The notes below the pieces were generated by a model. It saw only the letters and a program-made list of their open reading frames with translations. It was not told where the DNA came from and ran no database searches. The translations under genes were made by a program, and so were the position numbers. From assembly GCA_964036045.1 (NCBI GenBank), contig OZ038378.1, positions 186,409,128-186,473,127 of the forward strand: a stretch of 64,000 nt of DNA, in the 5' to 3' direction. This DNA comes from Eutreptiella sp. 'Long Island Sound 2002'. Its lineage: Eukaryota > Euglenozoa > Euglenophyceae > Eutreptiales > Eutreptiaceae. This document shows, one piece after another, positions 55,510-64,000 of the stretch (within the stretch, counting starts at the first letter, position 1; every line of letters starts with the position of its first letter).

Positions 55510-55798
55510 GAGAGTGCCATATGAGGCGTGTATTCCCGTGAAGTATGGAGATCCAATTCACAGACTGAACCAACAGATCAAACAATCAATTCCTGGGACC
55601 AAACTGTTTGCAGTCAACCGTCCACAGCCAAGTCTCAGGAAGCACTGGCACAGAGCGCTGGTAAAAACCCTGAATGATCTGGAGAATGTCCAGCCAGCTG
55701 CAGACAGTATGTCTATGGATGCCAGCCTGTTGTTGAATTGCAGGGCAGCAGCTGAAAATGGCAACTGCAGCCAAAGTAAGCGCCGCCGCGTCGCCTGA
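55505..55798 (+). CDS. unrecognised 94-residue frame, copy 2
   Basis: Duplicate of the frame at 54365-54649, ending TGA 55796-55798 with the same SKRRRVA end. Differences such as PLKYG to PVKYG, NLRKRWH to SLRKHWH and QAAADSLS to QPAADSMS keep the frame open. Upstream the frame runs into the T-rich linker (Phe-rich), which is unlikely to be coding. Confidence 0.4.
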   Translation: MWRVPYEACIPVKYGDPIHRLNQQIKQSIPGTKLFAVNRPQPSLRKHWHRALVKTLNDLENVQPAADSMSMDASLLLNCRAAAENGNCSQSKRRRVA

Positions 55799-56192
55799 AC
55801 AGGTCGCGCACACTGCCAAAATATCATGTGTTTTGAATATTTGTGAATGCAATTCCTGCACTATGCACATGTATTTTCAGTGAAGTCAGTGAACCAGATG
55901 TATAATACACCAGATGGAACACGCCAGTAAAATGACGGATGTCTGCATGTGTGACACACGCACTGATGTGAGATAAAGAATGTCTTTTTGAATATCCTGT
56001 GTTATCTCACGCTCAGACTGATGAGGGCCTAGTGTTGGGCCGAAACCGGTCTCGTTTTTTGGCTTTGTTTGTGGACGCTTGCATGTGAGCCGTGTGTGCA
56101 GTAGCCCGTGACCACCGCTGATTTTCTGATTGAGGACCCCTTCTCAGGATTTTCCGGCGAGGACAAGCTCAAAGCAAATCCCAAAAAATTCC
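55510..56192 (+). repeat. block B, copy 2
   Basis: Second copy of 54361-55043, 683 bp with no net length difference. It ends in CCCAAAAAATTCCCAAAAAATTCC. Confidence 0.88.
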
Positions 56193-56211
56193 CAAAAAAT
56201 TCCAAAAACGT

Positions 56212-56286
56212 CCTGGCTGTGCAACTGTGTCTGTTGCATCCAAGGCAATACATTTCTCTATGTATTTCACAGAATGCTTCGTGTTT
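56212..56286 (+). repeat. block C, copy 2
   Basis: Second copy of 53981-54056. Immediately after GTGTTTC the sequence departs from copy 1 (TAACC instead of GGAATTT). Confidence 0.85.
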
Positions 56287-56760
56287 CTAACCTAATCAAG
56301 ACTGAATATTGGGACCGAGCTGGTGGGGGAGGGAACATCAGCTATGACTGGAATGAAGGACCGCATGTGTTCCCTACAGGAGGACCAAATCAACCACCCA
56401 AACCGAGTATGGCTACACCGCTGAACCGCATGCGGCTTTGCCCCGCAAACGTCATTTTTCGCAATGTCTTCCTTTCGCCTTCAGCAGCTGCGGGTCCGCA
56501 CGTTGATGACGTCTGCTTTGTCACGAAGCACACTTTCCATACTCACTTTGGTGACCCTATTCCCTTACAATGGGACAACTCCACAGTCTACCTCAAGCAT
56601 TGTGGTATTTATGCTTTTGACGCATCTAAAAAGCACAGCCTTCCAATTTGGCCTCGCTTTAGTATCTCCTTGCGATCTTGGGACACTGGTAGTGCCACGC
56701 CTTGTGAAGACGACCATGTCACCAAAAAAATTCGCCCTAATCCGAGCAACTAGAGGTTGA
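56287..56760 (+). CDS. unrecognised open frame
   Basis: A frame starting in block C stays open to a TAG at 56751-56753 (…KKIRPNPSN). Its sequence includes YWDRAGGGGNISYDWNEGPH, VIFRNVFLSPSAAAG and FDASKKHSLPIWPRF. No domain or clear start codon is recognised. It may be an exon or chance. Confidence 0.25.
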
Positions 56761-57621
56761 TCCTCTATCCAACGTCCTAACTTTGAATGTTTTGGTATTT
56801 GGCTTTCGCTTCATCGCGATCCCATCAATTACCTCCAATGTGCCTGTCCATTTCACCGCAATCAATCAATGCCCGACGTGGCCGGTACCTTTTTGACCGT
56901 ATTTTGAATTTCGCTTTGTGCCATTCCGCCATATCCCATTAATTTGTGCCACGTGAGTTGGAAAAAAATTCGCGTGAATTTTTTTTCCAGCCCCCCACGT
57001 CGCCCTTAGCTTACTGCATACGTTGTGTTGTTTTGGACCACGTTCATCCTAACCTTGAAGCGAGCAACCTAACCCCGTACTCCACTCGGAATGAATGTGC
57101 TCCCCAAGTTTCGTGTTGACGTCTGCGCTCGGCTTTCGCTTCACCGCGATCCCGTTCCTCTTTCTCTTGTTATGGGCAAATCGATGCATATGTACAATGC
57201 ATTGTACTTCCTGCCACATACCTGTACCAAAAAATTGATGTCTCTATCCGGCTATTGTGTGCCTGTCAAGTGTTGCATGTTCCTTGTTTCACGCATTACG
57301 GGGTGCCACGAGGCCCACGTTCAAGGCTTTTTGGACTTCTTAGGGGCCAAAATGCCCCCAAAATGGGCTCAAAATGGGCCTATTTCACCCGTTTGTGCAC
57401 CCCAAATGGTCTAGGATGAGGTCTGGAAAAATGCGTTTTTGACCCATTTTTGACCCATTTTTGGTCCCAAAACAGCCCAGTTTCAAGGCATTTTGGGATT
57501 TTCGGAGTACCAAAACGGGCCACCACAAGCTCAAAACGGTCCAAAAACACTTGTTTTAGCGTCGCACATGGTCTAGGATAATTTTTGAGAAAAGTCATCT
57601 TTTTGCCCCTGCTCGACCCTG
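56761..57621. other. spacer without recognisable genes
   Basis: AT-richer sequence. Between 57,330 and 57,600 words such as CCAAAATGGGC and TTTTTGACCCA recur, similar in style to 3,100-4,400. No gene is seen. Confidence 0.5.
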
Positions 57622-57893
57622 TGTATACCCTATGGGGTACTGGACTGATCTCTTTTACGGCGAGCAATTTGCAAAGCACAACACCAACTCCGTTGATCAC
57701 TTTTTGAAATTGTCGAAATCCTTCATGATCAGTCCATACAGAGAACCCTGAATTACAAACAGAAATTTTAATATAAAACAGAACTTTTCTCAGAAGCGTA
57801 AAATCCTTTATTTCTGCACGCGCGCGACGCATCCTAAGCTACAGGATCGCGATCTGGCTGCGGGCAGCCCCCTGCTGGGCATAACCCGTCACA
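57622..57893 (-). repeat. non-autonomous LTR element, left LTR
   Basis: 272 bp, TGTATACC...CGTCACA. On the minus strand it stays open across the stretch that has a TAA in the right copy (CAA here). Confidence 0.88.
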
Positions 57894-60169
57894 CCCCCCG
57901 CCAAGCCCTTGCCGCAGCCACTAGGCCACCTGCAAGGGCTGACAGAAACCCAGGGGTATGCACAGGCAAATATTTGCAGAAACAATTTGCTGAAATGGAC
58001 TGAGATAATGTACAATATCCTACCCCCAGGACCCGAAGTCCTGAACTAAGGTCCTTCTACTGTTTTTCGGGTACCCTACACTGTCCTGAGTGGGGGGGGT
58101 TTCACTGCCACCTAAAAACCCAGCTGACTATGGGAAAAAATTCCTGAGAAAGCACTAAAAGTTTTCAAACAGAAAATCACCTAAGCAAAATCCTGCTCTA
58201 AAATCCTGGCCTAAAACTCAGAGGGGCAGTTGCAATCCTGAAATTCAAAACAGTTCTACTTGACTCTACTTATCGTCCATGCCACCAGTCTGATTCAAAA
58301 AAATTTCCTGCACCAAAAAAACCCTGCTCAGAAGTGTGAAAAAAAAATTGACAAACAGGCACAAAAGCAGCAACAACAGGGCACAAAAAAAGACAGTGAA
58401 TACACACTGTGCTGCCCCACAGGGTATAGAGACCCTTATTGCTAATATACAAAAAGCTTCTGCTGCGGCCTTGAGTAATATATAAAATTAAATTACTTCT
58501 GAGCATCTTGAGCAGCACTCTCTCCATCACTCTGAGGCAGAGGACAGAGAAACAAAATAGGAGCGCTGACGTATGGGGGGGGGCTGGTGCAGAAACAAGA
58601 ACACAGACCTGAATTGGCTGGACTCATCCAAAAGTATTTTTGATATGTCGACATCTGAAAATTGATCCCCATCGTATCTCACTGACCTGGAAACAGGGAA
58701 GCAAAGGAGAAAGGGTAAGAAAATCAGAAGGTTAGGGCAAACGAACCTGCATGCATACAATGCAACAAACACATGCGCAAGTGTGCACACGTGCATACAT
58801 TAGTAAAAAAATTCCTGAGCGTCCCCAGAAAAATTTATGCAAACAGACAGTACACGGGCCCGCTGCACATAGTGTGCTGTGGCCACTTCCCCCTCCCACT
58901 GTGGGGTGCTGCCCTCAGGCAAAAACTGCACCCCAAAATTCTCTTGTAAAAAAATAACAACAAAGCAGAATTTTCCCCTACACCCTGGCCTAGAGTGTAG
59001 GTGCCCACTGAGGCACGCATGCCCTCAGTGGGGGGGCTGGAGTCACTGCAGGAGCAGTGGCTCTGCAACGAAACTCTGCAGTGGCAGAGTATATGAGTCC
59101 CAAACTGGGACAGTGGGTGGGGAGGGTACAAAAAAATAAGTTTACCCATAGAAGAGATATGGGAGCAGAGCACCGGCAGATGCACAGGCGTGCTCTAGCT
59201 CTCCAACAGGAGCAAAGAGTTACAAAACAAGCAAGAGCCACACTGTGACTCTGAAAAAAATTTAGAAGTCTTTTGAAAAATATTCCTCTTGTCAGCAAAA
59301 CAAGCCAAAATTGGGTTGACATCTCACGAGCAAAATGCTCAAAATCAGGCCAGCATAAAACTGGGCCTGAAGCCTCAGATTCAAAAAACTGAAGCAAGGC
59401 TGCACATCAGTGTGAGCCACTGAGCACGAAAACAGTGCTTTTTGAGCGCCGAAGGCGCTTGACGTCGAACCCATTTTTCTCATCTAGATCAAATGAGCCA
59501 GGATCTACCCAAAAAAACTGACGAACACTGAAAAACACTCCAAAACAAAGTAAACGGCCAAAGCGCCTTACTGCCCAAGCACAAGGCTCAGGGTAGGCGC
59601 GCGTAGCTCAGAGCTGTTCAGACCTCCGCTGGTGCAACAAATGACTGTGGTCGCGGATCTGACACAAAGTGAGAATGAGCTGTGTCTGAGACCAGGTTGG
59701 GCAGTGGAACTGCCACGCCCGTGGCTGTCCACTTATGCAAGCGCACAAACGCACGCAACACACACTGACCTGTGAACCACTCGACACCACTGCTTCTCAC
59801 GAACAAAGACTGCTGGCATCCACCGCGAAATGTCTCAACCTGAAAAACAGACCAAGAAAACAAACGACAACCCAAAACAGCAGCGAAGCACGCAAAGCAC
59901 ATACCAGAAGGCAAGTGCAGAGCGACTCCCCTTGCGAACAACTGACTGGTTGCCTTGATTTGAAATGACTTCACAGCAGACGACCTGAGGGGACCTGACA
60001 CACAAAGGAAGACAACACACGCCCGTGAGCGCACGCACTCAAAACAGGACGCAACGAAGCCAAAATTCATCAGCTACAGGGTGGTGCGCAAGCCCTCAAA
60101 CACACATGCAGCAACGCGGAGCGCAAGCACTCAACATGAGCGAACCAGGGCTAATTGTTATTATCTCCT
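57894..60169. other. interior of the non-autonomous LTR element
   Basis: No protein-like open frame is seen. The region is rich in A-runs on the plus strand, and short frames in it show no domains. Confidence 0.5.
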
Positions 60170-60622
60170 TTAATGTCTCTTCTGCCGGCGCCCACGAATG
60201 CGAACTGCCCTGGTTTTCTGAACTTCTGCACTTTCTGTACCTCGGAATACACAGAGAGCAACCGCGCACGCCAAGCCACTGGCTGCCACAAGGGCCTCTT
60301 CTCCCATGTCTCCATAGTCCCATTCACCTCGCCGAACGAGTTCTTGTCGGGCCATCTTAGCTGGAGTGGTCTCGAAAATTAGGTTGCACACAGCGGCTCG
60401 TATGTTCCGAAGCTTACCTTCACTATAGCCCATATACTTTTGAATCTCACGACGCTTGAGCTCAGTGTTAACGAAAGGCACCAAACTGCAATCCTTTATT
60501 GCTAACCGCCGCAAACGAGCACAAGGCAACTGCTGTAAGTCCACAATGACCTCTCCGCTGGCGGCAACTTCAGGACATTTGTCGTGAGACTCCAACTCCT
60601 CAAATTCAGCGGCGCAACTCAT
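60170..60622 (-). CDS. unrecognised 150-residue protein of the LTR element
   Basis: From ATG 60622, just inside the right LTR, to a stop at 60170. The sequence has protein-like composition: MSCAAEFEELESHDKC, a Leu/Arg-rich helix (LQQLPCARLRRLAIKDC), then ELKRREIQKYMGYSEGKL, a segment with helix-turn-helix-like spacing, and a basic end RIRGRRQKRH. The frame is also open upstream into the LTR (INGVGVVLCKLLAVKEIS), so translation could start there, as in the Ty3 gag nearby. No family is recognised; it may be a gag remnant or captured gene. Confidence 0.45.
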   Translation of the reverse strand: MSCAAEFEELESHDKCPEVAASGEVIVDLQQLPCARLRRLAIKDCSLVPFVNTELKRREIQKYMGYSEGKLRNIRAAVCNLIFETTPAKMARQELVRRGEWDYGDMGEEALVAASGLACAVALCVFRGTESAEVQKTRAVRIRGRRQKRH

Positions 60623-60648
60623 TAGCAGTTCAACAGGATCGACAATTT

Positions 60649-60920
60649 TGTATACCCTATGGGGTACAGGACTGATCTCTTTTACGGCGAGCAATTTGCA
60701 AAGCACAACACCAACTCCGTTGATCACTCTTTGAAATTATCGAAATCCTTCATGATCAGTCCATACAGAGAACCCTGAATTACAAACAGAAATTTTAATA
60801 TAAAACAGAACTTTTCTCAGAAGCGTAAAATCCTTTATTTCTGCACGCGCGCGACGCATCCTAAGCTACAGGATCGCGATCTGGCTGCGGGCAGCCCCCT
60901 GCTGGGCATAACCCGTCACA
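60649..60920 (-). repeat. non-autonomous LTR element, right LTR
   Basis: 272 bp, three substitutions from the left LTR, followed by the CCCTG duplication. Confidence 0.88.
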
Positions 60921-60925
60921 CCCTG

Positions 60926-61496
60926 TTGACCCATTTGGGCACCCACCTGTTTGGGCTTCAGCTTGCAGCTTGCCGCAGCCTAGTGGGCCTAGGCATTGGG
61001 GTCTAGGCGTCCGTTTGGGCAATTCTGAGGGGTGGAAACCACAAAAAGTGGGGGGTTGCGGGTGGAAGAGGTGCGTTCGGAATCGCATTTTGAGCCATGT
61101 AGCCAAAGATATGGCCTATTCTTGGTTTGTGGCTGTCGGCATTTGGAGCTTATCGGGGCCTTTTTAGGCCGTTTCCTGGACATATCATGGAGTTAGAGGG
61201 CGGCAAAGAGATCGTTGACACGGGGAGGTCAAGCCGCACATGCAGTGTAGCCACCGTTTCCCTTCGTTTGGCCGTTTTGAATGTGTTCTAGGGCTTTTTT
61301 GGCCGAAAAATGGCTGTTTTGGCCCTAAACTGCAGTTTTTGAAACTGAGGTCCGCCACTTGCGAATCCCGTTTCCGGCCACCACTGTCAAGTTTTCTGCT
61401 CAAACTTTGTGTGATCAGCAAAATTTCACTCAAATCCGAAGCACCACGACGGAGTTCTGATTTTTTCCCATTTCGCGCGTGTTGCTTGTTGCTTGC

Positions 61497-61527
<31 letters not shown>

Positions 61528-61609
61528 AAACCTGGTAGGTCCACCCTAGACACTAAAAAGGGTTATAAAACCAAGACTGGTTCCACCACCTCGGTGACCC
61601 TAACCCTAA
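60926..61609. other. spacer with short simple repeats
   Basis: No gene is seen. It holds a CTTG/CTGCTTG microsatellite (about 61486-61527) and a short telomere-like ACCCTAACCCTAACC at 61597-61611 directly before dispersed repeat D. Confidence 0.5.
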
Positions 61610-61905
61610 CCTGGTGTTTCGGAATTTCAGGTTGTTCCTACACCGCTGTGACCCGCATGTACCGCCATGGCTCCTTGACATGCGACTGGCCACAGTGTGC
61701 ATGTCAATGTATGGGCCAGTTTACAGCATCTGCACCCAGAAACCAAAGCCGAATTGGGCGCGGAATGCTCTGAATTGTGAGCCAGTGGTGGCATGCGGTT
61801 CAGAATTGGGTACGCACTTTTATGCTGTTCGGCAATTTGCTGTGTGGCACAACTGATTGCCCACTTGCACCCGGCCTGGCTGTGCACAATTTTGCCCATC
61901 ATTTC
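61610..61905 (+). repeat. dispersed repeat D, copy 2
   Basis: Second copy of 54047-54340 in the same orientation, about 7.6 kb away, with scattered substitutions. Confidence 0.85.
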
Positions 61906-61994
61906 ATGCTCAAGTTTTGCTCGTTCCAAATATCTTCAGATGGCGGTCAACATGGACGGACCAAGGTGCACACAGGATGGGATGCTGGTTCTGA

Positions 61995-62450
61995 GTGCTC
62001 AGCCATCTGCTCCGGTCTTGTTGGCATTCTTTACTGTTTTTTGCTTTGTGCCTTGTTTTGCAGGATTCGCTCGGGAATGTGGATGATTCGTCCGGTGGGG
62101 TGCCCCTAGGAATTGCATTTCTGCCTCCCCTCCCCACCCCTGGCTTTGTGTTCTTTTAGGTTTACCAAAATGTCACTTTTTACCTGGCCATCTAAAAAAA
62201 AAGATTCTGCTGTTTTGACGTTTATAAACATGCGAATGACTTTTTTTTTAGATTTTGGATTTCGTTGGAATCTTATTTTTTAGTAGAGAATCTTTTTTTT
62301 TTAGATGCGAAATATTTTTTTTAGATGTTTTTGCTCATTTTTGTAGCTGTTTATGCTCTTTCTTTGGCTGTTTTGACTTAAATTTTAGCTCTTTTCTTAA
62401 ATTTTAGCTCATCCAAAAAAAGGATTTCGCATTTAAAAAAAAGATTACCC
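61995..62450 (+). repeat. direct repeat E, copy 1
   Basis: About 456 bp starting GTGCTCAGCCATCTGCTCCGG, repeated at 62633-63088 (offset 638). The second half is packed with TCTAAAAAAAAAGATT and AATCTTTTTTTTTTAGAT type words that can pair with each other. Confidence 0.88.
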
Positions 62451-62632
62451 CTGCACACAGGGAGGGATTTTGGTTCTGTATTTGTTTGGCATTTCCAAAA
62501 ATGCACGGCAATTTAGCCCTTCTCCACAAAGAAGGTGTCTTGTGCATCATTTGCACAATGGCCCCATGCCATCAAATGGGTTACATCATCTTCACGAAAT
62601 GCAGTGTGTACTGCAACAGCGCGTTCTGCAAG

Positions 62633-63088
62633 TGCTCAGCCATCTGCTCCGGTCTTGTCCGCATTCTTTACTGTTTTTTGCTTTGTGCCTTGTTTTGCAG
62701 GATTCGCTCGGGAATGTGGATGATTCGTCCGGTGGGGTGCCCCTAGGAATTGCATTTCTGCCTCCCCTCCCTAGCCCTGGCTTTGTGTTCTTTTAGTTTT
62801 ACCAAAATCTCACTTTTTACCTGGCCATCTAAAAAAAAAGATTCTGCTGTTTTGAGGTTTATAAACATGCGAATGAATTTTTTTTTTACTTTTTGGCTTC
62901 CGTTGGAATCTTATTTTTTAGTAGAGAAACCTTTTTATTTGGATGCGAAATCTTTTTCTTTAGATGTTTTTGCTCATTTTTTAGCCGTTTATGCTCATTT
63001 TTTGGCTGTTTTGAATTAGATTTTAGCAGCTTTCTTAAATTTTAGCGTATCTAAAAAAAAGATTTCGCATCTAAAAAAAAGATTACCC
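62633..63088 (+). repeat. direct repeat E, copy 2
   Basis: Second copy of 61995-62450 with modest divergence, including in the A- and T-runs. It also ends at GATTACCCC. Confidence 0.88.
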
Positions 63089-63170
63089 CCAATTTGATCT
63101 GCTCCGAGAACAGGGCTTTTCCTTCGCTGGGGGACCTATGCAGAGACGTCATTTGAACGGATCATAGGTA

Positions 63171-63428
63171 ATGCCTGGATTTTGTAAAGTAGGGCACTCA
63201 AGCTGGAACACGCTGGAACAAATAGGGACAGACCTAGGAGCAGTGGTATTGCCGCCAAGGGCTGCCGATTTCATCGGACAGGTCCAGGCATGCTTGAGGG
63301 AGGCGGCAATGACTAGTTCTGATACGGTAGATGAAATGTTGTCCGGAGTAACAGGTGCCGTTGCCTCGGTCCGCGTCAACACACAACTGTGGCTTGTGGG
63401 GGACGTGGTGTGTGCGGGGACTCCATGA
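63171..63428 (+). CDS. unrecognised open frame, possible exon
   Basis: 85 codons from an ATG, with balanced composition (LEQIGTDLGAVVLPPRAADF, SDTVDEMLSGVTGAVASVRV). No family is recognised. It could be an exon of the same locus as the frames to the right. Confidence 0.25.
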   Translation: MPGFCKVGHSSWNTLEQIGTDLGAVVLPPRAADFIGQVQACLREAAMTSSDTVDEMLSGVTGAVASVRVNTQLWLVGDVVCAGTP

Positions 63429-63567
63429 CAGCACGGGTGATGAAGCAAGTTTGATTTTGACACCCCCCCCCCTTTCCCCTCAGCTTGGACCACCAACCCC
63501 CCGTCCACCCCTCTAGACCCCCTCTGGAGCGCCAGATTAGCAAGAACAGGCGCTATACAAATGTTGT

Positions 63568-64000
63568 TTGTTGCCCAGACATGTTAAATGCAATCATCAG
63601 TCCGCGGACAAGGGGCCCCTGGCGCGGGAGGCTGCCAACCACATTGAGCACTGTGTCCGATCCATCTACTTCTCAAGCGGGGCTGCTAGCCTTGCTAGCA
63701 GTGCCCCACTCAGCAATGAGTGTGGGCGCAGCGTGGAACCGCGTGGCCACCAGCGTTTGGTGGCTCGTTGTGGGAGCCCCGGGAGTGGAATTGCGGTACA
63801 CAATGTGAAATGTGGGGTGTGCTCCGAAGACTTTTCTACATAAAGGATGTGTTGTTGCCGTGCATGACACTGAGGTTACTGTTAAGTGGGCCACAGATAA
63901 GAACCACACAAAGGTTACCGCCTCGGAGGTCGAGGAGAACGAAGAAGCAGCATGGGCAGCTTTCCACAAAGCCCAGATGAGTTCGTCTCCTGGTACCGTC
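63568..64000 (+). CDS. unrecognised, partial coding region at the window edge
   Basis: A frame from 63568 to 63843 reads DKGPLAREAANHIEHCVRSI and GIAVHNVKCGVCSEDFST before a TAA. From about 63809 a different frame, open to the window end, reads TFLHKGCVVAVHDTEVTVKW and TASEVEENEEAAWAAFHKAQ. They may be one protein with a frameshift or two exons. The gene continues beyond 64000. No domain is recognised. Confidence 0.3.

Larger units (their letters stand above)
57622..60920 (-). mobile_element. 3.3-kb non-autonomous LTR retrotransposon
   Basis: Direct repeats of 272 bp (57622-57893 and 60649-60920) start TG and end CA. They are flanked by a perfect 5-bp duplication CCCTG at 57617-57621 and 60921-60925. 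The interior of 2.75 kb has no RT or integrase. Read on the minus strand, GGCGGGGGG precedes the left LTR like a polypurine tract, so the element probably points left. No tRNA primer site is obvious. Three differences between the LTRs suggest a fairly young copy. It would be mobilised by an autonomous relative (TRIM/LARD type). Confidence 0.85.

Noticed and set aside
61597-61611. ACCCTAACCCTAACC as an interstitial telomere.
   Set aside because: Only two repeat units, within chance or a local junction.

Overview
The window looks like nuclear DNA of a GC-rich eukaryote, most likely a microalga. Evidence: an extracellular EGF/thrombospondin-type protein with long Ser-Pro linkers, chromodomain Ty3-type and APE-type LINE retrotransposons, several minisatellites, and no operon structure. 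A green prasinophyte-like alga would fit, but that assignment is inference from style, not proof. Almost all of the window is transposable elements and tandem repeats; only one convincing host gene is visible.

Layout. 1-5,750: AT-richer DNA with no recognisable gene, one tRNA-Pro-like fossil and two strong hairpins. 5,750-12,000: low-complexity DNA with G+T bias on the + strand, then a 64-bp tandem array, a 65-bp array of about 2.8 kb, and about 85-bp repeats. 12,200-14,272 and 35,485-35,660: the two halves of a decayed retroelement reverse-transcriptase gene, split by a LINE. 14,273-35,468: a 21.2-kb LINE bounded by a perfect 16-bp target-site duplication. It has about 11.5 dimeric 5' monomers of about 419 bp, an ORF1 (CCCH finger, cysteine-protease-like region, C2H2 finger), an ORF2 (APE endonuclease, RT, RNase H-like region, CCHC and a Cys-rich end), at least two further unrecognised ORFs, a long C-rich 3' region and a (CAAACCT)3 tail. 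Its ORFs carry several stops and frameshifts.

36,497-49,671: a minus-strand Ty3/gypsy chromovirus-like element of 13.2 kb with apparently identical 343-bp LTRs (TG...CA), a tRNA-iMet-type primer site and a polypurine tract. Its gag starts inside the LTR. Gag and pol share one frame separated by a single UAG. Pol carries protease, a DIRS-like extra domain, RT, RNase H and integrase. A 269-bp GC-AG intron-like insert lies before the chromodomain. 49,881-53,870: a putative type I membrane protein gene with one premature UGA. 53,633-56,286: duplicated blocks derived from the end of that gene and its downstream region. 57,622-60,920: a 3.3-kb non-autonomous LTR element with 272-bp LTRs and a 5-bp duplication CCCTG. 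61,600-63,090: dispersed and tandem repeats. 63,090-64,000: unassigned open frames.

The best candidates for something undescribed are the giant LINE with monomer-type 5' repeats and protease-like ORF1, and the Ty3 element's combination of LTR-initiated gag, UAG junction, extra DIRS-like domain and intron-like insert.
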